From contig JBGAMU010000007.1 of assembly GCA_044222685.1 (NCBI GenBank), positions 11,212-75,211 on the forward strand: DNA of 64,000 nucleotides. The letters run 5' to 3'. The stretch is from JAEUPI01 sp044222685. Lineage in GTDB: Bacteria > Pseudomonadota > Gammaproteobacteria > Burkholderiales > Burkholderiaceae_C. The first letter of the stretch is position 1; each line of letters opens with the position of its first letter. Below are positions 18,261 through 26,605 of the stretch, piece by piece. A program made the translations under genes and the position numbers. Under the pieces are notes generated by a model, which ran no database searches, was not told the DNA's origin, and saw nothing but the letters and a program-made list of their open reading frames with translations.

Positions 18261-20030
18261 ATGAGCCCGCCAGATTCCACCCGCGACGACCGCAGCTCCG
18301 CTGCGCCGGCGTTCGGGCGCTTTCAGCTCCTGCGTCTGCTGGGCAAGAGTGCCCGCACGCTGGTCTGGCTCGCCATCGACCCGGACGTCGACGAAGAGCG
18401 CGTGCTGGTCATGCCGCGCGCGCAGGCCGCCGATCGGCGCGAGCTCGACGTGCAGTTGCAGGCGGCTCGCAAGGCATTGCGCGTCACACACCCGGGCCTG
18501 GCCGTCCCGCTCGAAGTCGGCGAGGTTGACCGGTGGTGCTTCGCCGCCTATGCGCGCGGCGATGCGGTCACGCTGTCCGAGCGGATCGGCGCCAGCGGGC
18601 TGCCCGGCCAGGATGCGGCCCGCGTCGCCGTGCAGGTGCTCGACGGACTGGCCTTCGCGCACGACGCCGGTCTGGCGCATCGCGACATCCAGTCCGCCAT
18701 GGTGCTGTGGAGCGAGGCCGCCGGGGCGAGTCTGATGGGCCTCGAGATCGCGCACCTCGCGGCCGACCGCGCGGCCGTCGCAGGCGACCAGGCACTGGGC
18801 ACCGGCGCACTGCAATCGCAACGCCGCGACGCCGAGCGCGATGTGCTGGCTTTCGCGCTGGTGCTGCACCACGCGCTGACCGGGCAACACGCCCTGGAGC
18901 GCGACGACACCGCCGCAGTGATCACGCTGATGCCGCCCCTGGGGCGCGAGATCGTGCGACTGCCGTGGAGCACCGGTCGCACGATCGCGGAGCCGTTGCG
19001 CATCATCGCCAACCGGGCCACCGACCGGCAGGTGCGCCAGCGCTATCACAGCGCGCGCACGCTGGCACGGGCGCTCGAGGGCTGGTATCGCGCCGATGCG
19101 CAGGCCGACGGCGGACCGCTGCCGCTGCTGCTCGATCGCCTGCGCCAGATCGGACCGTTGCCGTCTCTGCCCGGCTCGGCACGGCGTGCGGCGCGCCTGG
19201 CCTTGATGGAGCGCGAACGCACCAGCGAACTGGCCGATATCGTGCTGCAGGACCCTGCGCTTGCGTTCGAGATGCTGCGGCTGGTGAATACCGCGCAGGT
19301 GCGCGGGTCGGTCGTCAGTGGGAGCGGTCCGGTGTTGACCTTGCGTCGAGCCATCGCGCTGCTCGGCCTCGACGGGGTTCGCAGGGCGGCGCTCGGCCTG
19401 CGCGACTGGCCCGGCCCGCTGTCCGATGCCCAGGCGACTGCGCTGCGACAGGCTATCGAGCGCGCCCAGCATGCGGCGCGCATCGCCCAGTTGCTGCGGC
19501 CGGCGGGTTTCGATGCCGAGGTCATTCACTTGATCACGCTGTTGCAGAACCTGGGCCGCCTGCTGGTCCACTATCACTTCGCTGACGAAGCGGCGCAGAT
19601 CCAGCGGCTGATGCGCCCGGTGCCGGCCGAAGAGGCCGGCCGACCCGATGAGCCGGGCATGCCGGAGGAGGCCGCGTCGTTCGCCGTGATGGGCATCGAC
19701 ATCGAGGTGCTCGGCGACACGGTAGCTCGCCACTGGGGACTCGACGAGTCGGTTCTTCACATGATTCGCCGCTGCTCGGCCGATGCACCAGTGCGGACTC
19801 CGGACAACGACGACGACACGTTGCGTGTCACGGCCAGTTGCGCGAACGAGGTGGTGGACGTGCTGACGCTCGAGGGCCGCGCCGCCACGGCAGGGCTGCA
19901 GCGCGTTGCACAGCGTTATGCCCGCGCGCTCGGCGTCAACCCACGCGATCTGCAGCTTGCCGCTCAGGGCCAGTCGCCGCAGTCCGATCAGCCGGCCGCC
20001 GCGTCCGCGGGTGCCCAGCATGCGGCCTGA
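18261..20030 (+). CDS. Pseudokinase-HDOD fusion protein
   Basis: This 589-residue protein has an N-terminal protein-kinase-like domain (about 18-285) joined to an HDOD domain (about 290-480). The kinase fold is traceable, but key residues are lost. HRD survives (140-142), while the following catalytic Lys and Asn are replaced by Gln144 and Met147. The DFG triad reads GLE (about 160-162), and the ATP-binding Lys position appears to be Met. It is therefore probably catalytically dead. The HDOD part shows LPSLPGSARRA, LADIVLQDPALAFEMLRLVNTA and LRRAIALLGLDGVRRAALG. HDOD domains are signalling relatives of HD domains with the metal ligands missing. I use the ATG at 18261 (MSPPDSTRDD) over a GTG at 18237. 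It overlaps the next gene by 11 bases and shares its architecture, so it looks like a degenerate duplicate. Confidence 0.82.
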   Translation: MSPPDSTRDDRSSAAPAFGRFQLLRLLGKSARTLVWLAIDPDVDEERVLVMPRAQAADRRELDVQLQAARKALRVTHPGLAVPLEVGEVDRWCFAAYARGDAVTLSERIGASGLPGQDAARVAVQVLDGLAFAHDAGLAHRDIQSAMVLWSEAAGASLMGLEIAHLAADRAAVAGDQALGTGALQSQRRDAERDVLAFALVLHHALTGQHALERDDTAAVITLMPPLGREIVRLPWSTGRTIAEPLRIIANRATDRQVRQRYHSARTLARALEGWYRADAQADGGPLPLLLDRLRQIGPLPSLPGSARRAARLALMERERTSELADIVLQDPALAFEMLRLVNTAQVRGSVVSGSGPVLTLRRAIALLGLDGVRRAALGLRDWPGPLSDAQATALRQAIERAQHAARIAQLLRPAGFDAEVIHLITLLQNLGRLLVHYHFADEAAQIQRLMRPVPAEEAGRPDEPGMPEEAASFAVMGIDIEVLGDTVARHWGLDESVLHMIRRCSADAPVRTPDNDDDTLRVTASCANEVVDVLTLEGRAATAGLQRVAQRYARALGVNPRDLQLAAQGQSPQSDQPAAASAGAQHAA

Positions 20031-22518
20031 GTCCCGCACGGGCAGCACGCCGACCAGCCCCCGTCCGGTTCCGCGACGCGCTTCCGCGACTGCCGCGCCG
20101 GCACGAGAGGGCATGCGCATCGGCCGATTCGTGCTGCGCGAGGTGCTGGGCCGCGGCGCGCAGGCGGTGGTATGGCGTGCCCACGACGAGCGGCTCGAGC
20201 GCGACGTGGCACTCAAGTTGCTCGAGCCCGGACATGGCTCGATCGCGTGGGATCAGTGGTTGCACGAAGCGCGCGCTGTTGGCCGCATGGCCCATCCCAA
20301 CATCGTGCCGGTATTCGAGGCCGACGACAGCGAGGGTCGCGCCTACCTCGTATTCGAACTGGTGCGAGGCAAGACGTTGGCCGATGCCCTGCGCGGCGGG
20401 GGGGCCATGCCCGCGCGGGCCGCCGTGGCGTCGATGCTCGGTGTGCTCGATGCACTGCGCACGGCGCACGCGCAAGGCATCGTGCATCGCGACCTGAAAC
20501 CGTCGAACATCCTGATCGACGCAGATGGCCGGCCGCGCGTGATGGATTTCGGCATCGCGGCCCGGGTCGACGACCAGGGCGAGAGCCGCATCTGCGGCAC
20601 GCCGGGCTACATGTCACCCGAGGCCGCGCGCGGTTTTCCGCCGGCACCGGCGATGGACATCTTTGCTGCTGGCTTGATACTGGGCGAGATGTTGTGCGGA
20701 TCGCGCCTGCTGCGCGAGCGTGACCCGATGCAGGCTCTGCGCCGCGTCGTCGATGAAGACCTTGCAATGCCGTCAGACGTTGCGGTCGACGATGCCTTGC
20801 GGGCCATCGTGCACCGGGCCATCGCGCGCGACCCGGCCCAGCGCTTCAACGATGTCGCCGCTCTGCAGGGCGCACTCGCCGCCTGGCTGGGCACGCCCGA
20901 CGCCGCCGGCACCCAGGCCCCCGCCGACGGCAGCGGCACGCTCGACTTCCTGCTGCGGCGCATGCGTCAACGCAGCGACTTCCCGGCGCTGTCGGACGCC
21001 GTGCTGCGCATCCAGCGCGTGGCCAGTTCGGAGAGCGAGAACCTCAACAGCCTGGCCGGCGAGATCCTCAAGGACGTGGCGCTGACCCACAAGCTGCTGC
21101 GCCTGGTCAATAGCGCGCAGTTCCGTCATGCCGGAGGCGGCACGATCTCGACCGTGTCGCGGGCGATCGCGCTGGTCGGCTTTGCCGGCGTGCGCAATCT
21201 GGCGTTGTCGCTCGTGCTGCTCGAGCACATGCAGGACAAGCAGCACGCGAATCAGCTGAAGGAACACTTCCTGTGCGCGTTGATGGCCGGGCAGGTGGCC
21301 AGCGACCTGTCGGGCCGCGCGCGCGACGGCGAGGAAAGCTACCTCGGCGCGATGATGCAGAACCTCGGCCGGCTGCTGACCGAGTTCTATCTGCCAGAGG
21401 AGGCTCGCGTCATCCGGGAAGAGATGCGGCCCCACGTCGCGCGAACCGCGCCGGCGGCAGCCAGTGCGGAACAGGCCGCGCGGCGCGTGCTGGGCATCGG
21501 CCTGCAGGATCTCGGCCTCGGCGTCGCCAAGGCCTGGGGGCTGCCCGAATCTCTGCAGCAATGCATGCGCGCGCCCGAGGGTGACCCACCGGCGCGGCGG
21601 GTGGAGCTGCCGCAGGATCGCCTGCGCTGGCTGGCCCGAGCCGCCAACGAGATCGCCCTGGCGACGTTGACCAGCGAGCACGACACGCTGGATTCGCGCC
21701 TGGTGCAGCTGGAGCAGCGTTATGGCGCTGCGCTTCAGCTGCGCGCTGGCGACGTCACCCGGGCCGTCGACGAGGCCCGGCGGCGTCTGGGAGAGTTCGC
21801 CTCGGCGATGGGCCTGCAGGTGCAGGACTCGCCGGCGCGGCGGCTGCTGCAGCGCGACTCAGCGCTGCCGACAAGCGTCACGCCGCCGCATGCGACGCCA
21901 GCTGCGCCGGCCGAGGCCTGCGCCATCGATCTGGACTTGCCGACACAGGTGTTGGGCTCAGCAGCGGCGACGCCGCTGTCCGACCCCGTGCGAGCCGGCG
22001 AGATGTTGTCGGCTGGCATCCAGGACATCACGAACACGATGGCCGAGGAGTCCTTCCGGCTCAACGAAGTGCTGCGCATGGTGCTGGAAACCATGTACCG
22101 GGCGCTCGAGTTCCGCCGGGTGGTGTTCTGCCTGCGCGACCCCCGCTCCGGCGTGCTGTCGGGGCGCTTCGGGCTCGGCGAGCGAGTGGAGTCGATCGCC
22201 CGGCAGTTCCAGATCGCCACCGCGCCGACGGGCAGGGACGCCGTCGACCTGTTCTCGGCCGTCTGCCACAAGGGCGCCGACATGCTGATCGCCGATGCCG
22301 ACGCGCCCAACATCGCGCCGCGGCTGCCGGCGTGGTTTCGCCAGCACGTCGCCGCCAAGGCGTTCCTGCTGTTGCCGCTGACCCTGAAGCGGGCACCGTT
22401 CGGCCTGATCTACGCCGACCGGGAGGCGTCCGCCGCGTGGACCATCAGCGAGCGGGAGCTGTCGCTGCTGCGCACCCTGCGCAACCAGGCCGTGATGGCA
22501 TTCCGCAGCGCCGGTTGA
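20020..22518 (+). CDS. Serine/threonine protein kinase with HDOD and GAF domains
   Basis: This 832-residue protein has a complete Hanks-type kinase domain (about 35-310). It carries the Gly loop LGRGAQAVVW, Lys66 in VALKLL, HRDLKPSN (156-163), DFG (176-178) and the APE-like segment GTPGYMSPEAA. An HDOD domain follows (about 320-510: LVNSAQFRHAGGGTISTVSRAIALVGFAGVRN in part), then a linker and a C-terminal GAF-like domain (about 685-830). Unlike the neighbour, every catalytic kinase residue is present. It has no membrane helix, so it is probably cytoplasmic. I chose the ATG at 20020, inside the end of the upstream gene; the kinase fold begins 30 residues later. The pair probably forms a kinase/pseudokinase signalling module. 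Substrates are unknown. Confidence 0.87.
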   Translation: MRPESRTGSTPTSPRPVPRRASATAAPAREGMRIGRFVLREVLGRGAQAVVWRAHDERLERDVALKLLEPGHGSIAWDQWLHEARAVGRMAHPNIVPVFEADDSEGRAYLVFELVRGKTLADALRGGGAMPARAAVASMLGVLDALRTAHAQGIVHRDLKPSNILIDADGRPRVMDFGIAARVDDQGESRICGTPGYMSPEAARGFPPAPAMDIFAAGLILGEMLCGSRLLRERDPMQALRRVVDEDLAMPSDVAVDDALRAIVHRAIARDPAQRFNDVAALQGALAAWLGTPDAAGTQAPADGSGTLDFLLRRMRQRSDFPALSDAVLRIQRVASSESENLNSLAGEILKDVALTHKLLRLVNSAQFRHAGGGTISTVSRAIALVGFAGVRNLALSLVLLEHMQDKQHANQLKEHFLCALMAGQVASDLSGRARDGEESYLGAMMQNLGRLLTEFYLPEEARVIREEMRPHVARTAPAAASAEQAARRVLGIGLQDLGLGVAKAWGLPESLQQCMRAPEGDPPARRVELPQDRLRWLARAANEIALATLTSEHDTLDSRLVQLEQRYGAALQLRAGDVTRAVDEARRRLGEFASAMGLQVQDSPARRLLQRDSALPTSVTPPHATPAAPAEACAIDLDLPTQVLGSAAATPLSDPVRAGEMLSAGIQDITNTMAEESFRLNEVLRMVLETMYRALEFRRVVFCLRDPRSGVLSGRFGLGERVESIARQFQIATAPTGRDAVDLFSAVCHKGADMLIADADAPNIAPRLPAWFRQHVAAKAFLLLPLTLKRAPFGLIYADREASAAWTISERELSLLRTLRNQAVMAFRSAG

Positions 22519-22534
22519 GGTTGCCTCAACCAAG

Positions 22535-22560
22535 AAAAACGGCTGCCCAAGGGCAGCCGT
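22535..22560 (-). terminator. Rho-independent terminator of the repeat-protein gene
   Basis: On the minus strand a perfect 10-bp stem ACGGCTGCCC/GGGCAGCCGT (22560-22539) is followed by TTTTTC. It lies between the two convergent genes. The T run follows on the minus strand, so it serves the repeat-protein gene best, though the stem may also stop plus-strand transcripts. Confidence 0.85.
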
Positions 22561-22593
22561 CGATGCACGAGCGCCTGACGGCGCGCGCGGCAA

Positions 22594-22983
22594 TTACTTC
22601 TTCGGGGCGGCTTCGCCGGCCGGCATCGTGCTGCCTTCCTTGACGGCCTTCTTGGTCTCGGCCTTGACGTCGGCACGGGCCTTGTCGGACTTGGCACCGG
22701 CCTTCTCGGTCGGCGCACCTTCGCCGGCCTTGGTCTGGCCAGCCTTGACGGCCGTCTTGGCTTCCGACTTGACGTCGGCGCGGGCCTTGTCGGACTTGGC
22801 GCCGGCCTTGGCGGTCGGGGCGCCTTCACCAGCCTTGGTTTCGCCCGCCTTGACGGCGGCCTTGGCCTCTTCCTTCACCTCGGCGCGGGCCTTGCCGGCG
22901 GGAGCCGAGGCTTGCGCATAGGCGCCTTGAGCGATCAGGGCGACAGCGGCGGCGACCAGCGAGAGAGCGGTTTTCATCTTCAT
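22594..22983 (-). CDS. Secreted Lys/Ala/Glu-rich repeat protein, function unknown
   Basis: This 129-residue protein starts with a Sec signal peptide (basic MKMK, hydrophobic 5-20, likely cleavage after AYA at residue 23). The mature part is two full and one partial copy of a 35-residue repeat (residues 31-65, 66-100, 101-129). Each copy begins KARA(D/E)VK and contains KAGxTKAGEGAPT. Composition is Ala, Lys, Glu and Gly with no Cys, Trp or Tyr after the signal, suggesting a helical or disordered periplasmic protein. Copies differ at synonymous positions, so the repeat is kept at protein level. A clear ribosome-binding site (TAGGAG six bases before the ATG) and a strong terminator imply a well-expressed single gene. 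I do not recognise a family; similar small secreted repeat proteins occur in Burkholderiales. Confidence 0.82.
   Translation of the reverse strand: MKMKTALSLVAAAVALIAQGAYAQASAPAGKARAEVKEEAKAAVKAGETKAGEGAPTAKAGAKSDKARADVKSEAKTAVKAGQTKAGEGAPTEKAGAKSDKARADVKAETKKAVKEGSTMPAGEAAPKK
22597..22893 (-). repeat. Tandem 105-bp coding repeat (2.8 copies)
   Basis: Units lie at 22789-22893, 22684-22788 and a partial 22597-22683, each coding for a 35-residue motif. Copies one and two differ mostly by synonymous or conservative changes (for example Glu/Asp at unit position 5). The period matches the encoded motif exactly. Confidence 0.85.
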
Positions 22984-23215
22984 TGGAAACTCCTAGTTGG
23001 AAAAGAGGGAACGAACACCATGCGATGGAGGAGCCACTACGCCCGGACCATAAACCCTCATCTGGTCAAAACGCCTTCGTGGCTATCCGCCGAAGGGAGC
23101 GAGGCCTCAATCAGCCATCATAACGTCGCACATCCGCAGGGGTTGACGTCTACGGGTTGGCGCCAGGGGGCGAGCGTGTCAAAGCGTTGCGCCAAAGCTG
23201 CACGCGACCGAAAGT

Positions 23216-23310
23216 GACGAGCCTTGCCCTCGGCACTGGTCACAACGGTTAGGGCTGCTTGGTTCCCCACCTGACCCGGTTGGCCGCGCTTCCATGCGAG
23301 GAGGCCCGTC
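23216..23310 (-). ncRNA. ffs: 4.5S signal recognition particle RNA
   Basis: On the minus strand the segment contains the conserved SRP domain IV core: GGGTCAGGT, a GGAA tetraloop closed by G-C pairs (GTGGGGAACCAAG), and AGCAGCCCTAACC. The ends pair: GACGGGCC at 23310-23303 with GGCTCGTC at 23223-23216. This gives a hairpin of about 95 nt, the size of the short bacterial form. The RNA binds Ffh and FtsY to target nascent membrane proteins. A TACAAT -10 box ends six bases before the predicted 5' end. Linkage of ffs to dnaX is known from other bacteria. No protein frame explains this conservation. Confidence 0.88.
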
Positions 23311-23316
23311 CCGGCC

Positions 23317-23322
23317 ATTGTA
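23317..23322 (-). promoter_or_regulatory. -10 box of ffs
   Basis: TACAAT on the minus strand lies between the stop of the PurM-like gene and the ffs 5' end, with a 6-base spacing to the predicted +1 at 23310. A -35 would lie inside the PurM-like coding sequence and is weak. Confidence 0.5.
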
Positions 23323-23334
23323 GGCCGGCGACGA

Positions 23335-24462
23335 TCACCGCAGCGTCAGGTCGCCTTCGCCGAAGCGCAGGTCGAGCGGCTCGATCAGCAGCTGCTTGGT
23401 GCCCGCCAGCACACTGCCGGCCAACCGAGCGCCGATGCCTGCAGCGGCGGCCAGTGCCACCACCTCGTCGGCCCGCGACGCCTCGACGAACAGAGCAAAC
23501 CCGGCCCCCATGTTGAGGGTGCTGTACGCCTCGCGGTCGTCCAGGCCGGCCTCGCGCTGGATGAAGCGCAGCACCTCGGGGACCGGCGGCAGCGTATGAA
23601 TTCGGTAACTCAGCCCGGCCGGGTGGCGCAGCAGCTTGCGCCAGCCGTGGCCCGTGATGTTGGCGCTGTAGTGCGGCACGATGCCGGCTTGCCAGAGAGC
23701 CTCGGTCAACGGTGAATAGAGCAGGGTCGGTGCGAGAAGCGCGTCGCCATACGTCTGCCCGGACGCCAGCTTGGTCAGCCAGCCGGCGGGCAGCCGCTCG
23801 ACCAGCTTGCGCGCGAGGCTCACGCCGTTGGCATGGATGCCGCTCGAATCGAGCAGCACGATCGCATCGCCCGGTCCCAGCCGGTCGCCCAGTGACAGCC
23901 GCTGCTTGGGGTTGACCAGCCCGGTGCACGAGGCGGCCAGGTCGATCCTGCCCGCTTCGACGATGCCGCCCAAGGCCGGTGTCTCGCCGCCGCCCCAGGC
24001 CACGCCGCAGGTCTCGCAGGCACGCTGCCAGCCGGTGATCAGCGCCTGGGCTCGATCGGTGTCGCCGAACCAGTCGGAACCGCCGGCAGCCCAGTACGCC
24101 TGGACGACCAGCGGCGTTGCGCCCACGGTGATGAGATCGTTGACCGCCATCGCGATGGTGTCCTGGGCAATCGCGTCGTAATAGCTGCGTCCGGTGAGCC
24201 GCGCCATCTCGTCGGCGACGAGCGCCTTCGAGCCCAGGCACTCGACGATGCTGGCCAGGTAGAACGGACCGACGTCGACGACATAGGCCGATTCACCCCT
24301 CGACGCCGCCACCTCGGCGAAGCCGTGCGCGGCGAGCTGTGTCGCGGTCGTCGCCGCCGCCCGCTGGGCATGGACCTTGAGCGGATCGATCTTCGAGTAG
24401 TCGACGCCCGCGCTCTCGTAGTTCAAGGGGGATGTCGGTGTGGAGGGGCGGGGCGCCTGCAT
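23335..24462 (-). CDS. Divergent AIR-synthase (PurM-like) family protein
   Basis: This 375-residue protein has the two-domain PurM fold. AGVDYSKIDPLKV begins it, DTIAMAVNDLITVGATPL corresponds to the NDxxxxGAxPL segment, WGGGETPAL to the GGET motif and LLDSSGIHANGVSLARKL to the SGxHSNGxSLxR motif. A canonical purM product cyclises FGAM to AIR in purine synthesis. However, the DGVGTK nucleotide motif is absent here; that position reads CLGSKALVADE. I therefore call it an AIR-synthase-related paralogue. The true purM may be elsewhere; if not, this would be a very divergent purM. I start at the ATG at 24462, although the frame is open to 24582, which would overlap dnaX. It is divergent from dnaX and ends just before ffs. 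Confidence 0.75.
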   Translation of the reverse strand: MQAPRPSTPTSPLNYESAGVDYSKIDPLKVHAQRAAATTATQLAAHGFAEVAASRGESAYVVDVGPFYLASIVECLGSKALVADEMARLTGRSYYDAIAQDTIAMAVNDLITVGATPLVVQAYWAAGGSDWFGDTDRAQALITGWQRACETCGVAWGGGETPALGGIVEAGRIDLAASCTGLVNPKQRLSLGDRLGPGDAIVLLDSSGIHANGVSLARKLVERLPAGWLTKLASGQTYGDALLAPTLLYSPLTEALWQAGIVPHYSANITGHGWRKLLRHPAGLSYRIHTLPPVPEVLRFIQREAGLDDREAYSTLNMGAGFALFVEASRADEVVALAAAAGIGARLAGSVLAGTKQLLIEPLDLRFGEGDLTLR

Positions 24463-24500
24463 GCCCGGATTATCGGGGAGGGTCACAACGACCTCGCCCG

Positions 24501-24506
24501 TAGAAT
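24501..24506 (+). promoter_or_regulatory. Candidate -10 box of dnaX
   Basis: TAGAAT ends seven bases before the dnaX ATG, so a transcript from it would start at or next to the ATG (leaderless). The same hexamer precedes nadB and the methyltransferase gene. No strong -35 is seen. Confidence 0.4.
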
Positions 24507-24513
24507 CGTCCGC

Positions 24514-26265
24514 ATGGTGAACGTGGTGCTGGCGCGCAAGTATCGACCCCGTCGTTTCGACGAGATGGTCGGCCAGGAGCACGTGGTGCGCGCGCTGTCC
24601 AACGCGTTATCGAGCGGGCGGTTGCATCACGCCTATCTGTTCACCGGCACCCGCGGTATCGGCAAGACGACGGTATCGCGCATCCTGGCCAAGAGCCTCA
24701 ACTGCATCGGACCCGACGGCACAGGCGGCGTCACGGCCACGCCGTGCGGCCGCTGCCAGGCCTGCGTCGAGATCGACGCTGACCGGTTCATCGATTACAT
24801 CGAGCTGGATGCCGCGTCCAATCGGGGCATCGACGAGGCGCGTGACCTGATCGAGCGCGCCGCCTACAAGCCGAGCGTCGGGCGCTACAAGGTCTTCATG
24901 ATCGACGAGGCGCACCAACTCACCAAGGACGCCTTCAGCGCGCTGCTCAAGACGCTGGAGGAGCCGCCCGACTACCTGAAGTTCGTGCTGGCGACCACCG
25001 ATCCGGACAAGATGCTGCCCACGGTGCTGAGCCGCTGCCTGCAATTCAACCTTCGGCCGATGGCGCCGGAGACGGTGCAGGAGCACCTCGCTCGCGTGCT
25101 GGCCGCCGAGCAGGTGGCCCACGACGCCGCGGCGCTGCGCCTGCTGGCGCGGGCTGCGCGCGGGTCGATGCGCGACGCGCTGTCGCTGGCCGACCAGGCC
25201 ATCGCCTACGGCGGCGGGCGCCTCGACGAAGCGGGTGTGCGCACGATGCTCGGCAGCGTCGACGGCCGGCATGTGGCCGCCCTGGTGCGGGCGCTGGCCG
25301 CGCGTGACGGTGCGGCGGTGCTGGCTGTCGTGGACACGCTGCGCGAGCACGGTCTGTCGGCCGGGGGTACGCTCGAGTCGCTGGCCGCGTTGCTGCAGCG
25401 CATGGCCGTGGTGCAGGTCGTGCCGGATGCGCTCGATGTCGATGACCCCGACATGCCCGAATTGCGCGGCCTGGCGCACGCGCTGCCCGCCGACGAGACG
25501 CAGCTGCTGTACAGCATCGCGCTGCAGGGCCGGGCCGAACTCTCGTTGATGTCCGACGAGTACGGGGCGCTGACGATGGTGCTGCTGCGTCTGCTTGCGT
25601 TCCCACCGGCGGGAGGACCGCCGGTGCAGCGCGTCGAGCCGACGGCGGCACGCAGCGCGGCGCCCGTGGCGGCCCCAACGGCATCGGCGCGGCCGGTGAA
25701 CCGGCCCATGCCGGCCGATCCCCGCCCGGCACCCGCCATGTCGTCGCCGCCCTGGGTGGACGCGGTTCCGCCCGAGATGTCGGACGCCGATGCGGTGGCG
25801 CCCTTCGCGCCCGCGGCGGCGGCAACTGCTCCGGAGTTCCAGCCCCACGCCTGGGGCGAGCGCTGGGCCGCCCAGGTGGCCGAACTGACACGCCAGGGCG
25901 GCATCACGGCGCTGGTGCGCGAACTCGCGATGCAGGCGGAGTGCCTCGGTCGTGTCGAACGGGATGGACAGGTGCAGTGGCGCTTGCGCGTCGAGCGCGA
26001 GTCGTTGCGCGCGGCGCCTTTGCGCGACAAGCTGCAGGCGGCGCTCGCCGCGGCCTGCGGCGCGCCGGTGGAACTGCAGCTCGAACCCGGATCGGCGGTC
26101 GACTCGCCGGCCTTGCGCGAGGCGGCGGCGCGGGCGCAGGCGCTGCAGCGGGCCGAGCAGACCATCCAGGCCGATCCTGTGGTCCGTGATCTGATGACAC
26201 AGTTCAAGACGGCGCGTATCGTGCCCGGTTCGATCAAACCCGTTTCCAGGAATCCGACACCATGA
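24514..26265 (+). CDS. dnaX: DNA polymerase III subunit gamma/tau
   Basis: DnaX forms the clamp-loader motor that loads the beta clamp and links the two replicase cores. The 583-residue protein shows VVLARKYRPRRFDEMVGQ at the start, Walker A GTRGIGKTT, the zinc-binding cysteines (C.. then CGRCQAC), MIDEAHQLT, the sensor LATTDPDKMLPTVLSRC, and arginine-finger regions. A Pro/Ala-rich linker (about 365-430) precedes the C-terminal tau domain V. The ATG at 24514 gives the family N terminus. No A AAA AAG slippery site was seen at the linker, so a programmed frameshift making gamma is not apparent. ybaB overlaps its stop. Confidence 0.95.
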   Translation: MVNVVLARKYRPRRFDEMVGQEHVVRALSNALSSGRLHHAYLFTGTRGIGKTTVSRILAKSLNCIGPDGTGGVTATPCGRCQACVEIDADRFIDYIELDAASNRGIDEARDLIERAAYKPSVGRYKVFMIDEAHQLTKDAFSALLKTLEEPPDYLKFVLATTDPDKMLPTVLSRCLQFNLRPMAPETVQEHLARVLAAEQVAHDAAALRLLARAARGSMRDALSLADQAIAYGGGRLDEAGVRTMLGSVDGRHVAALVRALAARDGAAVLAVVDTLREHGLSAGGTLESLAALLQRMAVVQVVPDALDVDDPDMPELRGLAHALPADETQLLYSIALQGRAELSLMSDEYGALTMVLLRLLAFPPAGGPPVQRVEPTAARSAAPVAAPTASARPVNRPMPADPRPAPAMSSPPWVDAVPPEMSDADAVAPFAPAAAATAPEFQPHAWGERWAAQVAELTRQGGITALVRELAMQAECLGRVERDGQVQWRLRVERESLRAAPLRDKLQAALAAACGAPVELQLEPGSAVDSPALREAAARAQALQRAEQTIQADPVVRDLMTQFKTARIVPGSIKPVSRNPTP

Positions 26266-26588
26266 TGAAGAACCAGCTCGCCGGGCTGATGAAGCAGGCC
26301 CAGGCCATGCAGGAGAACCTGCGCAAGGCGCAGGAGGAACTGGCGACGATCGAGGTCGAGGGCCAATCCGGCGCCGGGCTCGTCAAGGTCACCATGACCT
26401 GCAAGCACGACGTCAAGCGGGTGGCCATCGATCCCAGTCTGCTTGCCGACGACAAGGACATGCTGGAAGACCTGGTCGCCGCCGCCTTCAACGACGCCAT
26501 CCGCAGGGCCGAGGAGACGTCGCAGGAAAAGATGGGCAAGCTGACCGCCGGGATGCCACAGATCCCCGGCATGAAGTTCCCGTTCTGA
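26262..26588 (+). CDS. ybaB: YbaB/EbfC family nucleoid-associated protein
   Basis: This 108-residue protein begins with MMKNQLAGLMKQAQAMQENL and shows the family segments EVEGQSGAGLVKVTMTC, then DDKDMLEDLVAAAFNDA, and ends with GMPQIPGMKFPF. YbaB dimers bind DNA with little sequence demand and are found with dnaX and recR in most bacteria. The ATG overlaps the dnaX stop (ATGATGA arrangement), so coupling is likely. Of the two adjacent ATGs the first is used here; the second would remove one residue. Confidence 0.96.
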   Translation: MMKNQLAGLMKQAQAMQENLRKAQEELATIEVEGQSGAGLVKVTMTCKHDVKRVAIDPSLLADDKDMLEDLVAAAFNDAIRRAEETSQEKMGKLTAGMPQIPGMKFPF

Positions 26589-26605
26589 CCGGTCCTGCCA
26601 CCGCC

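Noticed and set aside
22628..22921. Small repeat-containing plus-strand frame opposite the secreted repeat protein
   Set aside because: Its repeats only mirror the minus-strand coding repeat; the minus frame has a signal peptide, ribosome-binding site and terminator.
25600..25760. Possible dnaX programmed frameshift
   Set aside because: No slippery A AAA AAG-type heptamer or supporting stem was seen in the linker region.
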